From Diadema setosum (lineage: Eukaryota > Echinodermata > Echinoidea > Diadematoida > Diadematidae), in assembly GCF_964275005.1 (NCBI RefSeq), contig NC_092689.1, positions 1,247,501 to 1,311,500 of the forward strand: DNA of 64,000 nucleotides, given 5' to 3'. Positions within the stretch are counted from its first letter, which is position 1. Each line of letters starts with the position of its first letter. Of this stretch, positions 45,001 through 53,808 are shown one piece after another. The notes under the pieces are model-generated. The model had not been told where the DNA came from. It saw nothing but the letters and a program-made list of their open reading frames with translations, and did not search any database. The translations under genes and the position numbers were made by a program.

Positions 45001-45091
45001 CTGGCATGGTGTTTCCCTCCTCAATGCAAGTTGGGTCTTCTTCTGGAGATGTCATTGTTTTGGTTGTTGTTGTTGGTGCACATGCAGACAT
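32611..45091 (-). CDS. MULE-transposase-like / SWIM zinc-finger protein, 11 coding exons
   Basis: Exons in transcript order (minus strand): 45091-44801, 44047-43835, 43322-43153, 42468-42202, 41207-40972, 40414-39541, 39198-39021, 38358-38221, 37727-37502, 35601-35090, 33054-32611. All join in frame to about 1182 residues. Visible parts: acidic N-terminus (1-97); zinc finger of WRKY-GCM1/FAR1 type with C173, C203 and H244-N-H246; MULE-type RNase H fold with D535 (CILDGTF), D605 (FLTDEEH) and a possible E722 (QPWEKVMN); SWIM finger C819-x-C821-x8-C830-x-H832; Glu/Arg-rich helix (about 910-1000); Lys-rich tail ending KKGKKGKS. Ten introns and no visible terminal repeats argue for a host gene derived from a Mutator-like transposase. 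Function is unknown; nuclear DNA binding is inference. Start taken at the first ATG in exon 1; 5' exons farther upstream are possible. Confidence 0.85.
33181..34461. mobile_element. 'GCCTCCGCC' interspersed element, copy 3 (inverted)
   Basis: 1.28 kb in the last intron of the MULE/SWIM gene, from CTAGAAATGTCGCTATGGCG to CACTTCGTGGCGGAGGCAT. Contains a long T-run then G-run (33453-33485), at least four TTATCGCGTAAACG-type modules, the GGACGGACGGACGG array at 34390-34414, and TGACCTTTGACCT at 33517. Confidence 0.85.
35090..35601 (-). CDS. MULE/SWIM gene, exon 10 (residues 865-1035), E/R-rich helix
   Basis: Acceptor ATCTTGCAG, donor AAG|GTACAC. Starts EKIINEQLTETMQQLSQVVE, an amphipathic helix, then about 90 residues built almost only of Glu and Arg/Lys with blocks of four to six alike (EEEERRRREEEEERRRR), then QLRLTNNKDGRKDVSWLLSK. 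The plus-strand sequence is a CTC/TCC purine-pyrimidine repeat. Confidence 0.87.
35760..36476. mobile_element. 'CTCACCTGAG' interspersed repeat
   Basis: 717 bp; inverted ends GCGCTCACCTGAG and CTCAGGTGAGCT. Inside, two direct copies of a 150-170 bp unit (GGCATGGTGCCCATTTT, CCCCCTAGGGATGCTACCTG, AGAAGAAGATGAAAATGT). Ends with a GACGACGCACGACGGACGCC array. No coding. Confidence 0.7.
36743..37355. mobile_element. Element with TAACCCGTTCCTT inverted ends
   Basis: 613 bp; ends TAACCCGTTCCTTCCG and GTAAGGAACGGGTTA. The right end contains two perfect or near-perfect 24-bp palindromes, 37274-37297 and 37317-37340 (GGGAACCTGG…CCAGGTTCCC). Confidence 0.7.
37502..37727 (-). CDS. MULE/SWIM gene, exon 9 (residues 790-865), SWIM finger
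   Basis: Acceptor TTGCCGTAG, donor ACTG|GTGAGT. Encodes LGVCSCVSGKMGYFCAHMAA, the C-x-C-x8-C-x-H of SWIM domains, then CKLPFHCGREKYQIYKVATG. SWIM fingers typically follow MULE transposase domains. Confidence 0.9.
37728..39020 (-). other. MULE/SWIM gene introns flanking exon 8
   Basis: No repeat or other coding signal recognised outside the exon at 38221-38358. Confidence 0.6.
38221..38358 (-). CDS. MULE/SWIM gene, exon 8 (residues 744-789)
   Basis: Acceptor CTACCCCTAG, donor CAG|GTAAGT, phase 0 at both ends. Encodes MTHFLLYGVDAVYEKNLVSG to PRDGIKQ, linker between the transposase-like fold and the SWIM finger. Confidence 0.85.
39021..39198 (-). CDS. MULE/SWIM gene, exon 7 (residues 684-743)
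   Basis: Acceptor CCACATCCAG, donor CAG|GTGAGT. Encodes HREFAPYVIDAIVNRWSEWS to FNMLQ. The PWEKVMNCLRDRVL string lies where MULE proteins have the third acidic residue (N-x2-E-S-x-N-x2-L-K), so E722 is a candidate for the catalytic Glu. Confidence 0.85.
39541..40414 (-). CDS. MULE/SWIM gene, exon 6 (residues 393-684), DDE core
   Basis: Largest exon; acceptor CTACTTCCAG, donor ACAA|GTAAGT. Basic GRKKRIPGNNKKRES at about 455-470, then the MULE-like fold: CILDGTFQSF (first Asp), GVPLGFLVLSS, PAYFLTDEEHFKGDIV (second Asp), FPNSIVHISPYHL. In MULE transposases the last motif is usually C-x2-H; here the Cys position is Ile/Ser while the His is kept. Confidence 0.9.
40415..40971 (-). other. MULE/SWIM gene intron 5
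   Basis: AT-rich, with a degenerate ATC/ATT-rich stretch at 40785-40950; nothing else. Confidence 0.6.
40972..41207 (-). CDS. MULE/SWIM gene, exon 5 (residues 314-393), linker
   Basis: Acceptor TTTTCTACAG, donor GACG|GTGAGA. Encodes MLRERKPHMLKPLKGKKTQN and on to PVKKPRLDSD. Disordered Ser/Asp/Glu linker with a PVKKPRLD string that resembles a short nuclear localisation signal. Confidence 0.85.
41208..42201 (-). other. MULE/SWIM gene intron 4
   Basis: A T-run at 42107-42131 near the donor side; otherwise nothing recognised. Confidence 0.6.
42202..42468 (-). CDS. MULE/SWIM gene, exon 4 (residues 225-314)
   Basis: Acceptor TATTCCCAG, donor ACAG|GTATGA. Encodes RARDVHMPDYPAMVSISHTH NHE: the HTHNHE closes the C2H2 zinc site. 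After it comes a helical region (SVDKEVESFYIDLFKAGHSA). Confidence 0.88.
42469..43152 (-). other. MULE/SWIM gene intron 3
   Basis: A worn piece at about 42660-42750 (TAAGTCAAAATTCTCGTAAG … TTGACTGTA) may be an old pogo-type MITE end; not certain. Confidence 0.4.
43153..43322 (-). CDS. MULE/SWIM gene, exon 3 (residues 169-225), zinc-finger core
   Basis: Acceptor TTTGTTGTAG, donor AG|GTTTGT (weak). Encodes KHFKCKHNIFFRKSQ, then HTGCPAKMNVAIRVHVKG. The spacing C-x29-C followed by PAKMNVAI is the classic Cys pair of FAR1/MULE N-terminal fingers. Confidence 0.88.
43627..43733. mobile_element. 107-bp pogo-like MITE
   Basis: Inverted ends TACAGTCAAACCTGTCTACA and AGACAGGTTTGACTGTA, TA-bounded; inside, GTGGCCAC occurs inverted. 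In an intron of the MULE/SWIM gene. Confidence 0.85.
43835..44047 (-). CDS. MULE/SWIM gene, exon 2 (residues 98-168)
   Basis: Acceptor CTTACTTTAG, donor CAG|GTATGC, phase 0. Encodes ALLPKGYDYHICAIEIPDPC to AVRILYQ. This is the N-terminal side of the zinc-finger module; WRIGHGNRKSK resembles the basic strand before the first Cys in WRKY-GCM1-type fingers. Confidence 0.88.
44068..44458. mobile_element. TTAA-flanked foldback MITE, family 'AAAGGGATGGTA', copy 3
   Basis: 391 bp, the same length as copy 1; ends TTAAAGGGACTGTACAGTAC and ACTATACACACCCTTTAA. It starts 21 bases from the acceptor of exon 2 of the MULE/SWIM gene, so it supplies part of that intron's 3' end. Confidence 0.85.
44545..44600. 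repeat. 28-bp tandem pair
   Basis: CTGATGATCCATTCAAAAGT plus TACAAAAT occurs twice in a row. Confidence 0.9.
44801..45091 (-). CDS. MULE/SWIM gene, coding exon 1 (residues 1-97)
   Basis: Donor TGG|GTGAGT at 44801. From ATG at 45091: MSACAPTTTTKTMTSPEEDP and on to HPHIW. The open frame continues upstream to an acceptor TTTAG at about 45120, so the true start may lie in an upstream exon. Acidic, Thr/Glu-rich, then a hydrophobic IFTVDGEIGTY segment. Confidence 0.75.
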
Positions 45092-46009
45092 ACAGCACAA
45101 CCACTCAGTTGACCATCCTAAATTTGATCAAGAAGCAAATACAACAACAGTTCAGGTTATGTTATCATGAATAAAAGCCAATAATACAAACTAGATTGCT
45201 AGCCAGGTGCAAGTGAAGTACACATATAACATTATTTCAAATACAGCTTATAGTAATCACCAATGTGGACCGTTTTTCTTCCCACTCCATTCAGGCTCTT
45301 ATGGAAAATGATGATTAAGAAATTGTGACATTACAGAATCTATGCCTGCTTGCCTCACTGACGTCTAAACACGGGCTAAAATTAGAGTAAGTGTCCCGGT
45401 TTGCGGGCGCATAAGGGTTTTTTCCACTCTGAAACGCAAACTTGCAAACTGCTTTAACCCAGGTTATATCATAGAGGTTGACCACTTACAAGCCTTGTAC
45501 CAATTCACGTTATTGTCATCGTCGCAAGACCAATGTCCATCGCGATAGTACAAAAAGACTACGGACACGATCCGGTACCGCGTCCCATGGTTCACGATCG
45601 TGGTAGTCCGGTTCGCGGCCTGATGTACAATTTCTATGCAATACGTGCGTGCTCCGCGATCTTCTGCTGAATGTCTTCATTTGGCTCGCGAACGTTGCGT
45701 AAGCGCCAAGTCCCATTGCAAAAGCACATGAAAAGGTCTCGTGCACTTGCACCGACCGCGAACAGGCATGGTGGTGTTACTTTTGTCTTTCTCATGTTTT
45801 CCCTATTTTTTCGATTGTAACATCAACTTTTGAAAAAAAATGGTGGCCCACATTGGCTCGCGAAAGTTCTATTTCTACGTGAGGACATGTATTCAAAATC
45901 CACAAACATCGGGAAAACGACAAGATATCCAGTTTCTTAGACCCTTGATCCTTAATTGTGATGTTAAGAAGTACCGAAAATGAAATTTTTGATGCGAGAT
46001 GTCATCATT

Positions 46010-46587
46010 TAGAGTAAAACCCCCAATTTTCAGACACTTCAGCTTTTTTGCAATATTTTTTCAACTCAAATAATACTCTACAAAATTATATCTATAATAA
46101 TGTATGTTAAATATGTCAACCTACTTTTTCCTCATATTGATTTTTTTTAAATGCATCATAAAATTTGACAGAATCCCCTAATATTATCACCTTGTCATTT
46201 CCCCAAAATTCGGACAGCGTCTCCAAAATTCGGATGCGCACGCAATGTCAATACGCGTACAAAGACCGCTGAAAAATGAGCGCGCGCCATACCTCGTTGG
46301 TGCAAGGTTGCATCGGGGACGTCCCTGATTCTTTACATGGGACCTACATGTACAGTAATTCGCGCGCACTTTGAAAAAGTTGCGGCGATTCTGCATTTTT
46401 GACAGCAAAATTTGGGATTTTAGATGGGTTTTCGGAGGTAACTCAGGCACTTCCTGTGGTGAATGAGTTTGCCAGTGTGTGAATCGATGTGATGTGCGTG
46501 TGTTGTGACAGTAGAATTTGCTGGTTTGTGATAAGTGATAAGTGTCCGGATTTTGGAGGCCGGCCGAATATTGGAGGTTTTACTCTA
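46010..46587. mobile_element. MITE with TAGAGTAAAACC ends
   Basis: 578 bp; ends TAGAGTAAAACCCCCAATTT and AATATTGGAGGTTTTACTCTA. Inside, GCGCGC-rich pieces; no coding. Confidence 0.65.
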
Positions 46588-46947
46588 CAGTCGTAGGTGA
46601 GAAAATTTCATTTTTGGTGGAGATTTTTCCCATGTCATTGGTTGATTTTTGTAGATTGGCAGTGTGTTAGTGAATGTGTGGTATACTTATAAAGTGTGTC
46701 GCTGTGTTCAGCGTTATATTACAAAATATGCTGTAGTGGCCGCGAACCGGCACCTGGCCGCAAACTGGGACATTTACTCCATAAATGCTTCATACTCTTT
46801 CAACTGTGACCATGTTTTTTTTTTTTCTACTGAGCAATATGCCAATAGAGTAAAAAATTCAAAACCAAAAATAGGGCCTACAAATCAACATTTCTAGTAA
46901 TCTGATAGGTCTAGATGTAGATACTAAATGTACATCTACAGTAAAAA

Positions 46948-46979
<32 letters not shown>

Positions 46980-47679
46980 GGGGCCTACATGTAGACTCTA
47001 CACACTTTCATTTTTCACCCAAGGGATTTGAGTACTATTGATGCAAGTGCACAAGTGCTTTCCAAGTGCTTGACTGTGACAGCATTCATGTAGTAGGCCT
47101 AAACTCTTCAGAGAGCGTCTATTGCATGATGGTAAATTTGACTAGGACTGGTCTATTCGATTTTTTATATCGAAAATGCAGCCGGTAGAAACTAATTCAC
47201 AGCTCTTGAGTGGACCAACGAGATTGCAGAATTTTCTTGACCCTAAGAGTCCGGCTCTTTCTCCTATGAAAAACAGACTGTTATTTCAGTGTTAAATGGC
47301 AGCATAAATTTAATAGTATTCTGGGCTATGCCCCGGCCCCGTTCTGATTAGAAAAATCTGGATCAAATCAGGAATATGCAGACCACATATGATCATATGA
47401 GCTGGAAGACACACTGTCGAACCCGCGGTGCCTGATAGGTACTCGAATTCGCATGCACTGCTCGATTAGGGAAAAATCTCACACCAATAATATAGACGGT
47501 CTAGACTAGGGCCGTATAAAGTGCACAATTGCCAAAGTTTTACTTTATAGTCTAACATTAGATTCTAGAGTAGGCATACTATTTCTAACTGTAGACCTTC
47601 ACTGCTGGTTCTACTACTCTACGTCACTACTGACTGGCTAGTAATAAATTTACTTCTAGACCAGTCTAGACCCTATACA

Positions 47680-48426
47680 AATTCAGTTCGGGAAACCCAC
47701 TCACAAGGGGGGCCCCTCCTTATAAGTAACCCGTCCCCCTTATAAGTAACCCCGTCCCCCTTATAAGTAACCCCCAGGGCACCCCTTATAAGGAGTCTCC
47801 ACGCTTTTTTGCAATGCAACGCGAAAATGAAAGGACTGCGGCAATTCGCTTGATTATGTCCATAAAGCTTCACAAGTTTCCCAGTTACTCACGAAATTTG
47901 AGCAAAATCGGTTTGAGGCATCATATCTAAAATCATGGATTTAAATGCGATGTCAAACGACCCATGCGAATGCTGAAATGCGAGCGATTACTGGCGTGAG
48001 TGTCGCCAGGCGCGGCGGAGCGGCAATGCTCGAGTGCGGACGTGGCGACTGAGTGACGTACTCAGTCGCCACGTCTGCACTCAAGCATTGCCGCGCCTGG
48101 CGACACTCACGCCAGTAATCGCTCGCATTTCAGCATTCGCATGGGTCGTTTGACATCGCATTTAAATCCATGATTTTAGATATGATGCCTCAAACCGATT
48201 TTGCTCAAATTTCGTGAGTAACTAGGAAACTTGTGAAGCTTTATGGACATAATCAAGCGAATTGCCGCAGTCCTTTCATTTTCGCGTTGCATTGCAAAAA
48301 AGCGTGGAGACTCCTTATCAGGGGTGCCCCGGGGGTTACTTATAAGGGGGACGGGGTTACTTATAAGGGGGACGGGTTACTTATAAGGAGGGGCCCCCCT
48401 TGTGAGTGGGTTTCCCGAACTGAATT
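47680..48426. mobile_element. Giant foldback palindrome, 747 bp
   Basis: Arms of about 370 bp start AATTCAGTTCGGGAAACCCA and mirror to TGGGTTTCCCGAACTGAATT, nearly meeting at ACTGAGTGACGTACTCAGT. Arms are about 97% alike with one 8-base indel. The tips carry three TTATAAGTAACCCCGTCCCC-type tandem units. No coding. Foldback-type non-autonomous element is the likely class. Confidence 0.9.
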
Positions 48427-48528
48427 ACAATGTCATAATCACGAAAATATGTCACCGTCAAGAAACTCTAACTAAATCTACTCAGCCTTGAAATATGGTC
48501 AAAAGAAATTATTGTAGACTAAACTTAC

Positions 48529-48778
48529 ACTTCTTCGCTGTTCGAGAGTCAAACTCAAAGTTCAGTGTTTGGATGACCTGGCCTTAACAGAAAAATTAAC
48601 ATGTGGGACTACAGCTAGATACCTACAGATAGAAAGCCACATACAACCTGACAAAAGCACGGGGAAATGCATATCCATAGAAGTGTTTTTGTTTCTTTTA
48701 CCTTCTACAAGATGCTTTGTCACTCCAGCTAGTCTCAATTTACGTTGACTAGGCGAAACCACGGGCCGCAACTGCTTG
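48529..48778 (-). other. Candidate 5' exons of the MULE/SWIM gene
   Basis: Two minus-strand segments look like exons: 48778-48702 (KQLRPVVSPSQRKLRLAGVT KHLVE, donor GAAG|GTAAAA) and 48582-48529 (acceptor TTCTGTTAAG; QVIQTLNFEFDSRTAKK; donor AAGT|GTAAGT). They join to each other in phase 1. Joining the first directly to the 45119 acceptor keeps the frame (…HLVE-G-WSTEWLCC…), but including the second gives TGA at the junction. A third open minus segment ends at a GTAAGT donor at 45491 and has the same property. No start codon was identified. Confidence 0.35.
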
Positions 48779-48779
48779 C

Positions 48780-49260
48780 TTTAAAGATAATTCCAACTTG
48801 TGGCGTGGCGTTCACACTGACGTTACAACCCGAAACCCCGACCGCGTCTAGCTGCTGCTAGCGCTAGATATCCTGTACACTGTGATATGATGGTGCTCGC
48901 GAGATCGCGCTCGCGCTCGTAACTCGGTTTGCTGCGGCATGGGGCGATCGCCGCCGGCGCTAGCCGCAGAATGCATCCATCTACCATGTACCGCTACCGG
49001 TACACCGACCGGTGCCTGACGGGCCAGCAGAGCCAGACCGCTCGCGAGCATGAACGGTATGTAGAGCGAGAGGATCGGATGCATACATATCGTACGCATA
49101 AACGAATATTGTACGTGCAATGATGATTCGATAATGCGTGTAGCCGCTCTCAAGCTCTGGGATGAGAGAATCGCCCAGAATTAACTTTACTCAAACGCGG
49201 GGCTAGAGAACGAAGGGATCACCCAACGATTATCATCACCCAATCTTCGTCATCAGGCAG
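48780..49260. promoter_or_regulatory. CpG-rich divergent promoter candidate
   Basis: A stretch unusually dense in CG for this window (many GCGATCGC, CGCGCTCG and GCCGCCGGC-like strings) between the minus-strand exon candidate at 48778 and a plus-strand 5' splice site CATCAGGCAG|GTAATG at 49260. The plus donor could end a non-coding first exon of the CARF-like gene. The arrangement fits a shared head-to-head promoter, but no transcript data are available. Confidence 0.4.
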
Positions 49261-50029
49261 GTAATGCAGATCTCATCTCCTTCATTTCAAGTAGAATAAT
49301 TATACCCAAGTTTAATCGTTTATGGTCAAATATTTCCTGGGGTCTGGAGGCCCGGCTCGGTCGCGCCGCCAACCTGAGATTAGTGGTCCCAGACACTGAC
49401 ATACATGTTTGACAACATCCTTCATCCTCAAGAGCAACCCCTTGACTTTAATAATTTTACTTAAACTTAGGTCCTACATAATTATTTTGACCATATATCC
49501 CAAAAAATGTGTATTCATGTATAACTACTGTTTCTATTATACATAACAAACATCTAATTATCACGTGCAAATTGACAATGATTGATATTAATTTGGTAGA
49601 CCTAGACCTATTTTAACTAAAAATAATTTGACTAGATTCTACAAAGTAAATATTTACTATAATAACGGTTAGATATCTAGAGTGGATCTAGATCTAGATC
49701 TAGACTCTATAAAGTCTATATTACTAGGATCAGCTCATCAGGTTGTATTAAATGAGGTAGACCTCTAATGTTAGACACCTCTATCAGTTTTGTTTGTTTA
49801 AACACTGACTAATAATGTAAAGTAATATGGACAATAATAATATGAAAGGGTGAACTGGCCTAACAATGGACTCTAGATCTAGAACCCCTATATTAAATAA
49901 GCTATAAACAAGACTAAAATCTAAGAGAAAGACAAGAAATGATGTATGTATCTGTACTAATAATATGTCTACACATATAAATCATGTATAGGCACCTACA
50001 CCATATACACTACAGTCTACTGTACTGTT

Positions 50030-50688
50030 AGCTACACGCAGCCGCTGTAGAGACAGCGGCTGCACCTCTATTCCTTCGCAGACGTTGTCATTTTTCAGTG
50101 CGGGTTGTGCGACTCCTTCATGAATATCTTTACTAATCATGGAAAACTAAAATACAAGGAATTATCGTAATCTATGATAATCATTCAATAATCGGTATGC
50201 AATTTTTTGTTTAATTATGTCAAAAACTCACCGAAATTTGTGGCTGAAATCAGGTCTGTAAACGTCCTTATTGCTTCACTCCTCATCTGCGTGTTATTAT
50301 GAATGGCATTCACTCTAGTATACTACAACGTACAACGTAGGTAGTCGGAGAGGCGCCCTCTAGCTCTCCGACTACCTACGTTGTACGTTGTAGTATACGA
50401 GAGTGAATGCCATTCAAATAACACGCAGATGAGGAGTGAAGCAATAAGGACGTTTACAGACCTGATTTCAGCCACAAATTTCGGTGAGTTTTTGACGTAA
50501 TTAAACAAAAAATTGCATACCGATTATTGAATGATTATCATAGATTACGATAATTCCTTGTATTTTAGTTTTCCATGATTAATAAAGATATTCATGAAGG
50601 AGTCGCACAACCACACTGAAAAATGACAATGTCTGCAAAGGAATACAGGTGCAGCCGCGTCGCTTCGCGACAGCGGCTGCGTGTAGCT
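50030..50688. mobile_element. Giant foldback palindrome, 659 bp
   Basis: Arms of about 320 bp meet at a short loop (about 50351-50362, GGCGCCCTCTAG). Each outer tip has its own small hairpin: GCAGCCGCTGTAGAGACAGC at 50038 and GCAGCCGCGTCGCTTCGCGA at 50651. Unrelated in sequence to the foldback at 47680. No coding. Confidence 0.9.
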
Positions 50689-50690
50689 AC

Positions 50691-50947
50691 TGTACTGTAT
50701 ATGCTGTTATTTTCGCGTACAGATATTTTCGCGAATGAGGAGTCATGGACACTTTCGTGAGATGTTGTTTTCGTGAATTGTCACAGAGGCCTTCATAAGC
50801 GCACTACAGTACCTTTGTCCTTAGCGTATGGTGACATGTTGCAGAGACTCCAACTCTCCCGCTTTCGACGGGAGAGTTAAATCGAGTTAAATTCGCGGTC
50901 CAACTGTGATTTGCGAAATTCACGAAAATAACAGCTTAAATTCAGTA
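50691..50947. mobile_element. TA-flanked MITE with AACAGC ends
   Basis: 257 bp directly after the 659-bp foldback; inverted ends TGCTGTTATTTTCGCG and CACGAAAATAACAGC, with outer TACTGTAT and TTCAGTA. Internal TTTCGCGAA strings resemble the family at 4327. Confidence 0.65.
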
Positions 50948-51604
50948 GGCTTTTCAATTTCAACATACAATGTAAGTTTCAGTGTCAATGTCAGGAAACC
51001 AAAGCCCAAAGGTAGACTGGGCTGGACTACACAGTAGTACAGTATGAATGTTTGGATGTTGGTAATTTTAGGCACAATTTACAATATAATGCCAGTTGCA
51101 GTGCTATTCATTATAAAGTGTCAAAGGTCATGCCTCGGATGAACATTGGTAATCCCCCCCCCCCCCTTTCTTTCAGTCTCAATGTTAGTAATTGAGGTAA
51201 TTTCATTTTTTTCTTACCCCCACAGCTACATACTTGATCTTCTGAACATTCACAAACACACGCACACACTCTTGCTCTCTCTCTCTCTTCCCCCTCTCTC
51301 CTACTCCCCAGTATAATCAGCAGCTCCATTTTGTTTCTCCAACCATACCAAGTAAACACAGCTCTTTGGATTAAGAGGGTTTTTTTTTTTTTTTTTTTTT
51401 TAATAGATTTTTGCACTGTACATTGCCATTACATGTATGTTGTATGGATACCTATCATTCTCAGTTTTTCTGAAAAGATACTATTTTGCATAGAGTATCC
51501 TACAATTATGTATTTTTACAAGTTCTAAACTGTTTCCTCAATGTTATTGTATTCTTTAACTCTTGTAAGTGCTCTGTTTTGAAAGAAGTAGCATAAAACA
51601 GATC

Positions 51605-51775
51605 TACCAAGTCTCACACCTATAGAGTCGCACGCTCCAGTGCCCCATCTCAGGCTCACCCACTCAGCAGTCAATGTCTCATGCCTCCCACAAAAAACAA
51701 AAACAAAAATGTAGCTTGATAATGTATATCAGAGGGGAATTCAGCTGATGCTGAGTTAAGTGCAAGGGAGAATGT
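51605..51775. repeat. Interspersed repeat shared with 8977-9165
   Basis: Second copy of the unclassified 170-bp repeat. Confidence 0.45.
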
Positions 51776-52454
51776 CCCTCCTACATCCCTACCCCCATTT
51801 CACTCACTCACAGTTACTTACTCCAGGCCAGTTGAGAAAGTTGTTATCTCTGATGTAATTCTTAAGGAAGTAACATGGATCTTCTAAGAGCTCAAATTAA
51901 GCATAGTAACATGTAATAAAGTTTAGAATGTTCTGCGTGGCACTGATCACTTTTATGTTACAGTTGTATTGCTTACAGGTTCCTTTAGATTATAGGTAAT
52001 ATCTGTCTACACATGGGAAAATGCACTTGAAATTTGTAATTTTTGATTTATTTTGTTTTGAATTATAGTTTCCTTAATCCTTTTTTAATTGTGACTACAA
52101 AAAGACTTCATCTGTTGTTTAGAGAGAAGATTCCACATATAAGTGTATAAAGACAAAATCTCAAAATTTCCCAAGCTTCTCTGTGTGGGTGTGGCCAAGC
52201 TGTAGTTCATTCTCATGAAATATCATAAAATATCAACAGAGATTAATCTAAATTTTATGCTTCTTTTCCCGGTCGAGCATAGGTCAACTGTTGTATTACA
52301 AATACTTTTACTTCCCTTTCCTTTAAGAGGACACACAGACAGAGCTACCCCCCCCCCCACAAATTCAATCAGTACAATACTGTCATCAAATATTACGTAT
52401 CAGGTTCTGAAATTTGTCACCCTTTGTGTCATGTGACAGGTTTATGGGACATGC

Positions 52455-53808
52455 TTCAGGGCAAGTCCAAGCTATTTGATCACACAAGACTGAAAATTCA
52501 AAATGGGTCAATCTACATAAACTTGGTATCATTTTAAAGCTAAGAAGTTAAAATACATGAATTTCAAGAAGAAAAAGTAAAAATCCTTCCGCATAACCAG
52601 CAATAAATTAATTAATCTGCATAAATTAAAATTTAGAGTAACGCGTGGGACATTCAAAAATTCTGCATTTTAAAATATATCTTTTAATTTTTACAAGTTT
52701 TTACGAAAATAAGTATGGTGACCTTAAGTCTGACTAACAAGTTATCATGACTGTGATTTTCAGTTTCTCAACTGATTAAATATGCAAATGAGGGATGGGC
52801 CAAAATTAGCATGTCCCACGCGTTACTTTTTTAGGTCATTATTTCTCATTTGCATAAAAGTTAATGATTTAATTGACCTGAAACTTTCAAAAGACCAAAT
52901 TCACAATGGACCTAATCATATCCAAGAGATAAAAAGTTAGTCTGATAAATCTCATACTTGCAATTTTCAATTAGATTTAGTAACGCGTGGGACATTTTAG
53001 TAACGCGTGGGACGATTTGTGTACAAGTCAATGGAAGTGTACTAAATCTTAGTCTTCTATGGGAAATGTGTACATTATTGAGGGATTTTTTGTAATTTTC
53101 TGAATTCTGACTTGAAATTTGGTGAAAAATTCCACTTTGGATAAATAATTCACAAAAGATCATTACATGCTATTTTCAAGGTCACATTCAAAGTCAAATG
53201 TTAAAAAATAAAGGATAACACAGGCATTTCATATTTTTTATTATATCTATTGTTTTGGTGGGTCTAAATCATTTGAATTTGCAAGAATTTATTAGAAATA
53301 CATCTATTTAGATAATTAGTACCCCATATTAAAGTTTCTCTGAGCAAATGTGCAATTCACATCACAATATTCATAGTGACAAAAATGTCCCATGCGTTAC
53401 TTGTCCCACGCGTTACTATACCTATCTTTCTATAATTGACCTTGAGAGAAAACAGTTTCATGATTTTTTCTGAAATGTTTTGTTTCAGGTACAGTAATTG
53501 TTGTATGAAAAGATGTTTGTAATGATTTTATAGTATACCAAGTATTTTCACAATAATTGAGATAAAAGTAAAAGAAGAAAAAAAGGACAATTTTTGTGGT
53601 CCCACGCGTTACTGGAGAATAAATTTGCATGAATTAAATACTGAACGCGTGATTCTCATTATTTCTATTGTTTTGAATGAAGATACCTACTAGCTATCAA
53701 AAGCAACCCAACATATGAAGTTTCAATCTTAACAGTGCAATATAGGGCTAAATCTTCTTGTGATGTCCCACGCGTTACTGGTGCAAAATAGCTTGGACTT
53801 GCCCTGCA
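52455..53808. mobile_element. 1.35-kb element with an array of AGTAACGCGTGGGAC motifs
   Basis: Inverted ends CAGGGCAAGTCCAAGCTATT and AATAGCTTGGACTTGCCCTG. The 15-bp motif occurs at 52637(+), 52813(-), 52979(+), 52999(+), 53387(-, one mismatch), 53403(-), 53599(-) and 53765(-), plus a partial ACGCGT at 53643. The DNA between motifs is AT-rich and not alike. No coding frame over 85 codons. Confidence 0.8.

Noticed and set aside
45516-45752. 78-codon minus-strand frame starting MQVHETFSCAF
   Set aside because: Stops before the GTAAGT donor at 45491 and shows no family features; a different frame is open through the donor but has no start codon.
47673-48475. Mirror-image 66- and 80-codon frames sharing KLYGHNQANCRSPFIFALHC
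   Set aside because: The same non-coding palindrome arm read on each strand; no gene.
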